DNA of 64,000 bases from Bacillus sp. V2I10 (lineage in GTDB: Bacteria; Bacillota; Bacilli; Bacillales; Bacillaceae), in contig NZ_JAUSYV010000001.1 in the NCBI RefSeq assembly GCF_030817055.1, forward strand, positions 5,232,001 to 5,296,000, given 5' to 3'. The notes below the pieces were generated by a model. The model had not been told where the DNA came from and made no database searches. It saw only the letters and a list, made by a program, of their open reading frames with translations. Positions 7,921-14,880 of the stretch are shown piece by piece. Numbering within the stretch: the first letter of the stretch is position 1; every line of letters starts with the position of its first letter. Position numbers and translations under genes: made by a program.

Positions 7921-7943
7921 GGAGCCATTCATAGAACGGCCCC
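7921..7943 (-). promoter_or_regulatory. Stem-loop between gvpB and gvpR
   Basis: Ten-base stem GGAGCCATTC / GAACGGCCCC (two G-U pairs) with loop ATA, in the only sizeable gap inside the operon. No T-run follows on the minus strand, so it is more likely an mRNA processing or stability element, or a weak attenuator, than a full terminator. Confidence 0.45.
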
Positions 7944-7958
7944 GGTCATTTGTATTAC

Positions 7959-8219
7959 TTAAATACTAAACCGTGAACTTCTTTCATTTGATTGCTCTGG
8001 AAGACCTTTTTCCTCAACTTCATCACGAAGAAGACCTACAGCCTCTGCATAACGCAACCAAGTATCGACACTTGCAATAACGACACGTGCTTCAACCGTT
8101 AAAATCTCAATTCCGACTACTGATACTCTTGCAAATGCGTCTATTACGATCCCTTTGTCCAAAATCCGGTCAATAACTTCTGCTAAACTCGAACTGTTGT
8201 TGCTTTTTTGAATCGACAT
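7959..8219 (-). CDS. gvpB: Gas vesicle major structural protein paralogue GvpB
   Basis: 86 residues, near-identical to gvpA over the 60-residue core (SLAEVIDRILDKGIVIDAFARVSVVGIEILTVEARVVIASVDTWLRYAEAVGLL). This is the GvpA rib protein that forms the hydrophobic gas vesicle wall. It differs from gvpA mainly by Leu-to-Val and Ile-to-Val changes in the strands and by the polar tail after residue 68. GAGGAG lies nine bases before the ATG. In B. megaterium, GvpB rather than GvpA is reported as the main wall protein needed in E. coli. Confidence 0.95.
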   Translation of the reverse strand: MSIQKSNNSSSLAEVIDRILDKGIVIDAFARVSVVGIEILTVEARVVIASVDTWLRYAEAVGLLRDEVEEKGLPEQSNERSSRFSI

Positions 8220-8239
8220 TTCTGTATTCTCCTCTCAGG

Positions 8240-8707
8240 TTAAGATCCAATTGATTTTATATCTGTAGAAGATTTCATATCATTGGAACTTTTGATCTTC
8301 GTAGAGCTTTTTAGATCTGTGGAGCTTTTAATTTGATTAACGCCTTTGATGCCTTTATAGCCTTTTACTTTTTTCTTATCATCTTTAGAAGAGATTTTTT
8401 CTTGAAAATCTTCTCCTGCTTCTTTCACATTTCCCAGCTTGTCTCTGACAGACAGCAGAATATCCTGAACCTTTTCTTTCGCTTCTTCTGCTTTGCCGTG
8501 AACTTTATCCGCGTTCTCGTCTTTTGCATGGCCAAGCTTTTCGGCAGCTGCATTTACTTTGTCCTGCAGCTTTTCTTCTGTCTTCTCGACGAATTTTTCC
8601 TTCGCCTTTTCTTTAACCTTATCCTCAACCTTTTCTTTAATAGGTTCAGGCGTATTTTCAATGATTTTTTTTCCAGCTTTTAAAGCGGCTTTTTTCATTT
8701 TATCCAT
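8240..8707 (-). CDS. gvpQ: Gas vesicle protein GvpQ
   Basis: 155-residue, very Lys/Glu-rich helical protein. It begins MDKMKKAALKAGKKII, has heptad-like KEKVEDKVKEKAKEKF repeats, and ends in about four copies of a six-residue unit (I/L/M)KSS(T/N)(D/K). Position between gvpP and gvpB fits GvpQ. It is dispensable for vesicle formation in known systems; its job is unknown. The tail repeats are also visible as DNA repeats. Confidence 0.8.
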   Translation of the reverse strand: MDKMKKAALKAGKKIIENTPEPIKEKVEDKVKEKAKEKFVEKTEEKLQDKVNAAAEKLGHAKDENADKVHGKAEEAKEKVQDILLSVRDKLGNVKEAGEDFQEKISSKDDKKKVKGYKGIKGVNQIKSSTDLKSSTKIKSSNDMKSSTDIKSIGS

Positions 8708-8733
8708 CTAATCACCCCTTCAGGGCAGATCAA

Positions 8734-9219
8734 TTATTTCTTTGCTTCAATGAGCTGATTCAGCATTTCTTCAATGCGCTGAAGCTGGTCATTCATGTTT
8801 TTGTTTTCCTCTTTCAACTCATCATATTGTGAAGAGTCTAATTCCTTTTCTTCACTTTTCTCATTTCCCGGAGAAGATTCTTTCTTTTTCTTCGGTGCAA
8901 GCAGGCTGCTTAAGTTTCCTTTATCAAGGTAGCCTGTTGCTGTCTGCCTGAGCGCAACCATTGCCTGCTCAGTAATGATTTCCTGTGCCGTTCTTCTTAA
9001 TTCCTTGCCGGCCACTCTTACTACTTCTGATTGCCCAAGACTGTTAAACACTTTTTTGCTTGTCTCAGGACTTGAAAGCAATCCGATACCTGCTCCAACA
9101 ACTCCTCCTAAAATGGCATAATTTAAGGAATTGTGCTGCTTCTCATCTTGATTCTGTTCTTCTTTTTGATTCGATTCTTCCTGATTTTCCATTTTTTCTT
9201 TCTTATCTTTGCTCGCCAT
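8734..9219 (-). CDS. gvpP: Gas vesicle protein GvpP (YtxH-like)
   Basis: 161 residues: charged N-terminus, a YtxH-type Gly-rich hydrophobic segment (ILGGVVGAGIGLLSSPETSKKVFNSL), a helical middle and a C-terminal coiled coil (LKEENKNMNDQLQRIEEMLNQLIEAKK). Same overall plan as GvpT. Matches GvpP by position after gvpA. Accessory; exact role unknown. Confidence 0.8.
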   Translation of the reverse strand: MASKDKKEKMENQEESNQKEEQNQDEKQHNSLNYAILGGVVGAGIGLLSSPETSKKVFNSLGQSEVVRVAGKELRRTAQEIITEQAMVALRQTATGYLDKGNLSSLLAPKKKKESSPGNEKSEEKELDSSQYDELKEENKNMNDQLQRIEEMLNQLIEAKK

Positions 9220-9258
9220 GATTTATCCCCATTTCTTCATATAATAGTGATTCATCTA

Positions 9259-9528
9259 TTAAAAGTTAAAAGCTGATTGTGTGCTTCGTTCATTCTTTTG
9301 ACGATTTGCAAGACCTTCCTCCTGCACCTCATCACGCAGCAATCCGACAGCCTCTGCATATCGCAGCCAAGTGTCGACGCTTGCAATTACAACCCTTGCT
9401 TCAATCGTTAAAATCTCAATTCCTACAAGCGACACCCTGGCAAATGCATCAATTACAATTCCTTTGTCAAGAATCCGGTCAATAACTTCCGCTAAACTCG
9501 AACTATCCGCACTTTTTTGAATACTCAT
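9259..9528 (-). CDS. gvpA: Gas vesicle structural protein GvpA
   Basis: First gene of the operon, 89 residues from ATG at 9528 (MSIQKSADSSS), the conserved GvpA start; a longer in-frame start at 9570 adds 14 residues not seen in the family. The core SLAEVIDRILDKGIVIDAFARVSLVGIEILTIEARVVIASVDTWLRYAEAVGLL is textbook GvpA. The tail (EVQEEGLANRQKNERSTQSAFNF) differs from GvpB. The ribosome site (AAGGGAG) is unusually far from the start, about 12 bases, which may lower its translation relative to gvpB. Confidence 0.93.
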   Translation of the reverse strand: MSIQKSADSSSLAEVIDRILDKGIVIDAFARVSLVGIEILTIEARVVIASVDTWLRYAEAVGLLRDEVQEEGLANRQKNERSTQSAFNF

Positions 9529-9596
9529 CTCTCTATTAGCTCCCTTCATTGACGATGTAAATTTGGGCAAGCCCTTATCGCTTTGTTATTGGGGTT

Positions 9597-9622
9597 ATAC
9601 CTTTTAGAAACACGCTTAAAAC
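9597..9622 (-). promoter_or_regulatory. SigB-like promoter of the gvp operon
   Basis: Minus strand GTTTTA (9617-9622), 14-base spacer, AGGTAT (9597-9602), close to the general-stress SigB consensus GTTTAA-N13/14-GGGTAT. It lies about 70 bases before the gvpA ATG. I see no equally good SigA promoter in the 290 bases upstream. Inferred only from sequence. Confidence 0.5.
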
Positions 9623-9818
9623 ATCCGTTGGATAAAACAAGAAATAACATTCCATGATTTTCCAATATTTTCGTTTTGGTTTTAAATTTTGTAATGGATA
9701 AACGCTGTAAGCAAAGCATTTTTGTGGATTATTAAAGAAATCAAGACAAAAAAGTTAAATTTATTACAGGATGGTTACAAAGTGATTCAAAAGGGGGTTT
9801 TTCTTCGTTATGGGGATG

Positions 9819-9855
9819 AAAAAACCCCGTATTCGGTTGGAATACGGGGTTTTTT
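9819..9855. terminator. Bidirectional terminator between yfjF-like gene and gvp operon
   Basis: Perfect ten-base stem CCCCGTATTC / GAATACGGGG (9825-9834, 9840-9849) flanked by A6 and T6. It ends the minus-strand operon that stops at 9928 and insulates the gvp promoter. Confidence 0.92.
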
Positions 9856-9927
9856 CATAATTGAGGAAGTCTAATCATTCAATAATTTGAATCGGCATTC
9901 TTCTTCTCAAACTTCGTTGTTTACCTA

Positions 9928-10458
9928 TTAATCTTTTACATCTGCTTTCCTCTCATAATTCACTTCTCTAAATAACTTATCAAGATTTACATTACGGTCC
10001 CATGCAAGCTGAGTCTCACTGCACATATGGGGAAAGATGTACTTATCTACAATAACAGCGAAGTCTGTTTCATCAATAAGGTCGTATGTAGGAATTTCAT
10101 AAACTATTTCATCAAAGGTTTTAATAACAATACGGTTGACCAAATTTACAGGATTACGCGCTAAATTAATTTGCTTAATATTTTGGAATGGTATATCGCC
10201 TTTCTTAGTACGCAGAAATCCACCTTCTCCTTGTAACATTGAAATTAAGACTTTTCCAGGAATAAGCCCCGGCAGAAACCAGAAAAACAAATAGAGGAAG
10301 ATTGGAAAGAATAGAAAGCCGCCAACAAACCCAAACCCTTCTGAGATTGCATAACTTGACCCAAATAAGCCTCCTAAAATAAAAGCTGCCAAAACTCCGT
10401 AATAAAACTTATTTCCTTTGATATATAGTTTTGAGTTTTTTGATATTGTATTAAGCAT
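9928..10458 (-). CDS. Two-helix membrane protein, third paralogue (YfjD/E/F-like)
   Basis: 176 residues with two hydrophobic segments (about 20-42 and 45-66), then LPGLIPGK and a soluble domain containing RNPVNLVNRIVIKTF, TYDLIDETDFAVIVDKYIFPHM and WDRNVNL...YERK. The same landmarks occur in the genes at 10517 and 11222, so the three are paralogues. I believe this is the family of B. subtilis YfjD/YfjE/YfjF (DUF5381). Function unknown. As the last genes of an operon headed by WXG100-type proteins, they may be membrane immunity or accessory proteins (inference). GGAGGG precedes the ATG by five bases. Confidence 0.7.
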   Translation of the reverse strand: MLNTISKNSKLYIKGNKFYYGVLAAFILGGLFGSSYAISEGFGFVGGFLFFPIFLYLFFWFLPGLIPGKVLISMLQGEGGFLRTKKGDIPFQNIKQINLARNPVNLVNRIVIKTFDEIVYEIPTYDLIDETDFAVIVDKYIFPHMCSETQLAWDRNVNLDKLFREVNYERKADVKD

Positions 10459-10516
10459 TTGTTCCCTCCAAAACGATAGATAATTTCAAAAAGGGAGTCA
10501 CAGATCTACTTGGATG

Positions 10517-11074
10517 CTAATCTGCATTATGATTTTTCCTCTCATAATTCATGCTTTTAAGAAATTGATCATCAGATATTTTTCGGTTCCAGGCTATTTT
10601 AACTTCATCTGTCATATTCGGAAAAATGTGTTCATCTACTATGTCATAGAAGTTTACTTCATGAAGTAAATTGTATGTTTTGAATTTAACGCTCTTGTTA
10701 TCATAGGTCTCTACTATAACCTCATTAAATAAGTTTAAGGGGTTTCTCTTAAAATTAATATTTCGGATATTTTTAAACTGTACAGTTTTTTTCTTAGAAA
10801 CAATACTGCCGTTCTCTCCCTTATATAGAATAAATAAAACTTTTCCTGGAATAAATCCTGGAAGTGCCCAAAGAGCTTCATATATAAAAAAGGGAGATAA
10901 AATCAAGCCGCCACCCAAATAGATTAATGAATAATCCGACTCAAATTTCAAGCCATAAGTAATCAATATATAACAAGCTGTTAAACCTCCAAATATAAAA
11001 AGTCCCATCCATAGATACATTAACAATGGACCTCTTACTTTTATAAAGCTGGGTTCTTCATGTGTATTAGGCAA
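10517..11074 (-). CDS. Two-helix membrane protein, second paralogue (YfjD/E/F-like)
   Basis: 185 residues from a TTG start, nine bases after AAGGAG. Two membrane helices (about 20-40 and 47-70), then LPGFIPGK, RNPLNLFNEVIVETY, a TYNLLHEVNFYDIVDEHIFPNM block and a YERK end, matching its neighbours on both sides. A palindrome at 11188-11209 lies between this gene and the first paralogue, so expression of the last two may be reduced or separate. Function unknown. Confidence 0.7.
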   Translation of the reverse strand: MPNTHEEPSFIKVRGPLLMYLWMGLFIFGGLTACYILITYGLKFESDYSLIYLGGGLILSPFFIYEALWALPGFIPGKVLFILYKGENGSIVSKKKTVQFKNIRNINFKRNPLNLFNEVIVETYDNKSVKFKTYNLLHEVNFYDIVDEHIFPNMTDEVKIAWNRKISDDQFLKSMNYERKNHNAD

Positions 11075-11187
11075 GTTACTCAGCTCCTTTGCATTACATT
11101 TTCTAAAAAATACTTGCCCATTTATAACAGTTTCTTTCTATCTTTCATCTCTAACCCTAAAAGGATGAAGAACATAATCTAAATCAA

Positions 11188-11209
11188 GGCCAGCTTAATT
11201 AAGCTGGCC
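11188..11209 (-). terminator. Perfect 22-bp palindrome between paralogues 1 and 2
   Basis: GGCCAGCTTAA followed by its exact reverse complement, 12 bases after the stop at 11222. On the minus strand it is followed only by TTGATTTAG, so termination would be weak. It could act as an attenuator within the operon. Confidence 0.5.
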
Positions 11210-11221
11210 TCACAATAAAAA

Positions 11222-11773
11222 CTAAATGTCTGTCTTTCTCTCATACTTTGCATGTTCAAACAATTCACTCAAATTCACATGACGGTCCCAGACTGCCTTT
11301 GCATCTTCTCTCATATTAGGATAAACATATTGATCTATTAAAATGGCAAAGTCTGTATCGTCAATTAGGTTATAAGTCCTTATTTTTCTTACTTCTCCCT
11401 GAAACGTTTCGATGACAATGTCATTTATCAGGTTGAGCGGGTTTCTTACAAAACGGATGCTCTTTATACTTGTAAAGGGAATAGTGTCTTTCTTGGCAAT
11501 AATGGAGCCGTTTGCCCCTTCAATCACAACAAGCAGCGTTTTTCCCGGTACGAACCCCGGAAGTGACCATAATGTTAGATAAAGAAAGATTGGAAAAAGC
11601 AAAAAACCTCCTCCAAGGTAAAAAAACGAGTACTTTGAATCGAATTTAAAACCATTTACGATAAGAAAGATGCACGCTGCAAGTCCTCCAAAGGTAGCAA
11701 GCAGCATCCAGACATACATAAACTTGGAGCCTTTCATTTTGAGGCTGTTGTTTTCTTTTTGCAGGTTTAGCAA
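11222..11773 (-). CDS. Two-helix membrane protein, first paralogue (YfjD/E/F-like)
   Basis: 183 residues from a TTG start six bases after GGAGG. Two membrane helices (about 20-42 and 48-70), LPGFVPGK, then RNPLNLINDIVIETF, TYNLIDDTDFAILIDQYVYPNM and a WDRHVNLSELF...YERK end. Closest in form to the third copy. It follows the EspG-like gene by 14 bases, hence the same operon. Family of unknown function; candidate membrane partner or immunity protein for the WXG/glycine-zipper protein at 12604 (inference). Confidence 0.72.
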   Translation of the reverse strand: MLNLQKENNSLKMKGSKFMYVWMLLATFGGLAACIFLIVNGFKFDSKYSFFYLGGGFLLFPIFLYLTLWSLPGFVPGKTLLVVIEGANGSIIAKKDTIPFTSIKSIRFVRNPLNLINDIVIETFQGEVRKIRTYNLIDDTDFAILIDQYVYPNMREDAKAVWDRHVNLSELFEHAKYERKTDI

Positions 11774-11787
11774 AGAAATCCTCCTCT

Positions 11788-12585
11788 TTATACAGATACA
11801 GTCTTTAATTTTTCTAGAAGGTCAGGAATAAAGCACTTATCAGCTTTTTTGACATCAAGTCCCTGAAGATGAGATCTGGTCAGTACCCAGACATTGAGTT
11901 GTCCAGGGACAAAAAAAGTAATATCAACAAGATCAGGGTTATTATTTACATCATATTTTAGATGCAGGAAACTGTCCATCTTCCCTTTTCTTCTGATTAA
12001 ATCTGAAACAAGCTGTTCAAAATCAGGGGATGTTTCCAGAGCAGAAAATTTCATTACGATTTTTTGAGGTTCGTTAATCTGTTGACTTGCTTCTTCAAGC
12101 AGACCCTCAAACTCAGCATCAGTCAAAGAAAACGAAACATCGCCTTTGTCTGATGCTAATGAAGTCAATTGAAAAAAGGTATTAAGGTCTTTAACCGCAC
12201 CCTCTTCTTCTACTTCCATTATTGCATGCACCTGATGATCATGAAGCATTTGATGCGAGTACATTCTTCCTTGTTTTTGGTGGTACGTAACGGATTCTTC
12301 ATGAGCAAGATCAGGTGAAAATTTAGAAGCTTTTAGTGTGCTGTCAGCAGAGTTCAGAACATGAATGTATTCTGCGTATTCTTCTTTCAAATAATACTGA
12401 TTGTCTACTTCTTTAACCAAGTCTTTAGCCAAGAGGGATCGCGATGCTATCTCAAGCATAAACTTTAAATCTTCTTCTGTTAAATTAGGAAAATACGTAT
12501 CTTTTAACCCCATCCCTTGCTCATATAACCCTTCACTGTAAAAAGAAAATATAAGTTCTTCGATACTTAACTGTATGGAATTCAT
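11788..12585 (-). CDS. YfjC-like protein, candidate EspG-type chaperone
   Basis: 265 residues, soluble. N-terminal helical part (SIEELIFSFYSEGLYEQG...LTEEDLKFMLEIASRSLLAKDLV), a middle with TYHQKQGRMYSHQMLHDHQVHAIMEVEEEG, a helical stretch with a strand (KIVMKFSALE), and a C-terminal beta section (SFLHLKYDVN...VDITFFVPGQLNVWVLTRS) closed by LLEKLKTV. This layout resembles EspG chaperones of mycobacterial type VII secretion: N-terminal helices, a beta core and a final L..LL helix. The resemblance is by eye, without an alignment. Position next to WXG proteins supports it. Likely the counterpart of B. subtilis YfjC. Confidence 0.55.
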   Translation of the reverse strand: MNSIQLSIEELIFSFYSEGLYEQGMGLKDTYFPNLTEEDLKFMLEIASRSLLAKDLVKEVDNQYYLKEEYAEYIHVLNSADSTLKASKFSPDLAHEESVTYHQKQGRMYSHQMLHDHQVHAIMEVEEEGAVKDLNTFFQLTSLASDKGDVSFSLTDAEFEGLLEEASQQINEPQKIVMKFSALETSPDFEQLVSDLIRRKGKMDSFLHLKYDVNNNPDLVDITFFVPGQLNVWVLTRSHLQGLDVKKADKCFIPDLLEKLKTVSV

Positions 12586-12603
12586 AATTTATTCCCAACC
12601 TCC

Positions 12604-13851
12604 TTAACCAAATGAGAATTTTCCTTTTAGAAAGTTTCCAGCCCCGTTTACAAGGGATTCAGCGGTATCTTTAGCCTTTGAAAGCCCTTTGCCGATATCT
12701 TTTACCTTACCTACAGGATCTGCAAGTGTTTCTTTTATTTGTTTGTTGGCAAAATCTACGCCGCTGTTAAAAGTATCCACTACCTTTCCGGCTTTTTCAA
12801 ACCCGCTTTTAAACATATTTATACCGCCTTGAATTTGGTCATCAAATACCATGGCTGCTTTTTCACTAAATCCAGCTGTATATTTTGCAACTTTTTCACC
12901 GATTAGTCCGCCGACAAAAGAACCTGCAGATGCTCCAACAACTGTTCCTACAGGGCCAAAGATGCTTAGTGCTGCCCCTCCAACTACTGCACCTGCAATT
13001 GCTCCTCCGCTTATAGCAGCAGTATTGTTCACGGCATTCCCAACGGCCTTTGCATTTTCACGTTTTAAGACGTCCGGATCATTTCCATATTTGGAATAGT
13101 TCTCTGATATCTTGAGGCCCATTCCGCCTATTTCCATAACACCTGTAATAGCAACGGTTGTCAATGCATTGGTTTTTGCAAATTTAAGTCCTGACTTTGC
13201 AAAAGATGACACTTTTGAAGCATTTAAAGTGTTGTTTTTTATACCCTTTACAAATGTTTTAGCGTTATTTGTATAATTCACTACATCATCTGGAAGATAT
13301 TTTGTATATTTTTTATGAACCAGGTCTGCAAATGACGAAGAATTGTATCTCGAAGAAAGGAAACTGACTTTCAAAAACCCTCTGGCTACTTTGCGGTACT
13401 TTGAATCATCAATTACATCTGATAAAGTCTGCAAGGCTTTCATATGTCTAAATGAATATAAATTATCTGTATTTCTAATAAATTGCGTTAATCCAAGACC
13501 ATAAAATGTAGCCTGTCTCCCTACTAACGCCCCCATGGCAGTTAAAGCCCCATACTTCTCATGAAGTTTGTAAAGCTGGCCGATTAAGTTATCAGCTTCT
13601 GCAAATTTATTCCCTGTATTTCTGGCATCCTGCTCCATATCGCTTAGATGACTTACAAGTGCCTTGCCTGTATTCCATGGATCACCCACTCCATAAAAAC
13701 AATGGCTGTATTCCGGAGGAGCACTCATAATCAAGTTTGCAAGCTCAATATGCAGCCGGCTATATTCTTCTTCAATATCTGATAACTTGTGAACAAATGA
13801 ATTGGAAAGCTGATCCAGCTTATCCGGATCTACTGAAATTTTATTAGCCAC
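12604..13851 (-). CDS. WXG-domain protein with glycine-zipper membrane segment (YfjB-like)
   Basis: 415 residues from a GTG start ten bases after GGAG. The first 100 residues form a helical WXG100/LXG-like hairpin with a GDPWNTG turn. A variable helical region follows, then a Gly/Ala-rich hydrophobic stretch (about 270-325: AISGGAIAGAVVGGAALSIF..VGASAGSFVGGLIGEKV), a glycine zipper able to insert into membranes. The last 80 residues are amphipathic (VDTFNSGVDFANKQIKETLADPVG...). This is the design of a type VII secreted, membrane-acting effector (such as TspA of S. aureus), but no sequence identity to a known toxin is claimed. Likely equivalent to B. subtilis YfjB. Confidence 0.6.
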   Translation of the reverse strand: MANKISVDPDKLDQLSNSFVHKLSDIEEEYSRLHIELANLIMSAPPEYSHCFYGVGDPWNTGKALVSHLSDMEQDARNTGNKFAEADNLIGQLYKLHEKYGALTAMGALVGRQATFYGLGLTQFIRNTDNLYSFRHMKALQTLSDVIDDSKYRKVARGFLKVSFLSSRYNSSSFADLVHKKYTKYLPDDVVNYTNNAKTFVKGIKNNTLNASKVSSFAKSGLKFAKTNALTTVAITGVMEIGGMGLKISENYSKYGNDPDVLKRENAKAVGNAVNNTAAISGGAIAGAVVGGAALSIFGPVGTVVGASAGSFVGGLIGEKVAKYTAGFSEKAAMVFDDQIQGGINMFKSGFEKAGKVVDTFNSGVDFANKQIKETLADPVGKVKDIGKGLSKAKDTAESLVNGAGNFLKGKFSFG

Positions 13852-13882
13852 TATATGAACTCCTTCCTTATTTCATTAATAC

Positions 13883-14041
13883 TTATACTAAATGATAGAA
13901 TTGATAGCCTAAAATAGCGATTTGAAACGGAAGCAAGAAGAAATCAATGCAACCTGGAACACAGCCGTCATCCATTCCTTTTTTCTCTTCTTTTTTCTTC
14001 TTCCGATTATAATTCGGATCATGATCATTACGATGGCTCAT
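13883..14041 (-). CDS. Mini-ORF 2, 52 aa, DGCVPGC motif
   Basis: ATG six bases after GAGGTG. The product has a basic polar head (SHRNDHDPNYNRKKKKEEKK), then GMDDGCVPGCIDFF and a hydrophobic end (LLPFQIAILGYQFYHLV). The segment GM(D/N)DGCVPGC(I/N)DF is shared with mini-ORF 1 just upstream, and both start M-S/N-H-R, so they arose by duplication. The CVPGC pair could bind metal, form a disulphide or be a lipidation-like site. It lies between the WXG100 gene and the YfjB-like gene. No named family recognised. Confidence 0.65.
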   Translation of the reverse strand: MSHRNDHDPNYNRKKKKEEKKGMDDGCVPGCIDFFLLPFQIAILGYQFYHLV

Positions 14042-14098
14042 TGTGCACCTCATAAAAGTTGAATTTAGTCATTATAATAAATGTAAAAATTGTTAACG

Positions 14099-14197
14099 TT
14101 AAATCCCTAAAAAATCATTACACCCTGGCACACAGCCGTCATTCATTCCCTGTCTTTCGTCCACTTTCTTTTTCTTTTTGCTTGAACGATGGTTCAT
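14099..14197 (-). CDS. Mini-ORF 1, 32 aa, DGCVPGC motif
   Basis: ATG six bases after AGGGGTG. The product is a basic head (NHRSSKKKKKVDERQ) then GMNDGCVPGCNDFLGI. It is a shorter paralogue of mini-ORF 2, lacking the hydrophobic tail. It starts 17 bases after the WXG100 stop. The conserved motif, good ribosome site and duplication argue it is a real gene rather than chance. Confidence 0.6.
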   Translation of the reverse strand: MNHRSSKKKKKVDERQGMNDGCVPGCNDFLGI

Positions 14198-14214
14198 GCT
14201 GCACCCCTAACTTC

Positions 14215-14535
14215 TTACTGCACATCTAATTTCTTCAGGCGGAGAATTCTCTCAAGTCTCTCTAATTCTTCCTGTCTTTCAATCTCTTCACGCACTCGGT
14301 CAACGGAGTCGGCAGCAGCTTCGAGTTCACGGCTGATGTCGTAGAGGTTGTCTGAGTGTCTTTGGAACAGGATCTGGGCTTCGTCCATGGCGGAATCAAA
14401 TTTGCTGCGGCTTTTACCGCTCCATGTAGCTGCATTGTTGTTTATATCTTGAAGCAATTTTGCTTCCTGGTCTTTAACGGAATCTGATGCTTCCTGAAAA
14501 ACCCTTGCAAGGGCTCTGACGTGTTCAGAATTCAT
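14215..14535 (-). CDS. WXG100 family protein (YfjA/EsxA-like)
   Basis: 106-residue helical hairpin with WSG at residues 38-40 in the turn, heptad-like helices on both sides and a charged Leu-rich tail (EELERLERILRLKKLDV). This is the WXG100 (ESAT-6/EsxA) fold, exported by type VII secretion as a dimer, alone or as partner for larger WXG/LXG proteins. First gene of the operon ending at 9928. GAGGTG lies before the ATG. No secretion machinery (EssC, YukD, EssB) lies in this window. Confidence 0.85.
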   Translation of the reverse strand: MNSEHVRALARVFQEASDSVKDQEAKLLQDINNNAATWSGKSRSKFDSAMDEAQILFQRHSDNLYDISRELEAAADSVDRVREEIERQEELERLERILRLKKLDVQ

Positions 14536-14841
14536 TATGTCACCTCACCAATTCTTACATTTTTCTATGTATATCCTTCAAGTTTCTACAGAATCATCCC
14601 GTTTTGCACATATAAGAAAATATTACTAGATTTAATTTCCAATTTCCATAAGTCTCCAGTAACATTTTCTAAGACCGAGTGTTCAGACTTTCATGCGGGG
14701 AAAGTAATGCTTTTGAATAGACAAATGTTCAAATCGGAAAAACATTAGGACTTAGTAATGATATGAAAGAAGAAAAATATCCCAATTATCTAATACCACC
14801 TGCCCATAAATAGATAAACCTATTTTTATAACAATTTCCAG
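14536..14841. other. Intergenic, no gene seen
   Basis: AT-rich space upstream of the WXG100 gene. A weak SigA-like pair on the minus strand (TTGAAG, 16 bases, TGTAAG, about 14557-14584) is possible but not convincing. I see no other structure. Confidence 0.4.
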
Positions 14842-14871
14842 AAAAACAAAAAGCCTGGAATTCTCCAAGCT
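14842..14871 (-). terminator. Terminator of the ECF sigma/anti-sigma operon
   Basis: Stem AAGCCTGGA / TCCAAGCTT (14851-14859, 14863-14871), with TTTTTGTTTTT following on the minus strand, ten bases after the stop at 14881. Confidence 0.8.
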
Positions 14872-14880
14872 TCTTCATCA

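Noticed and set aside
14557..14584. SigA promoter for the WXG100 operon (TTGAAG / TGTAAG)
   Set aside because: Both boxes are poor matches; not strong enough to call as a feature.
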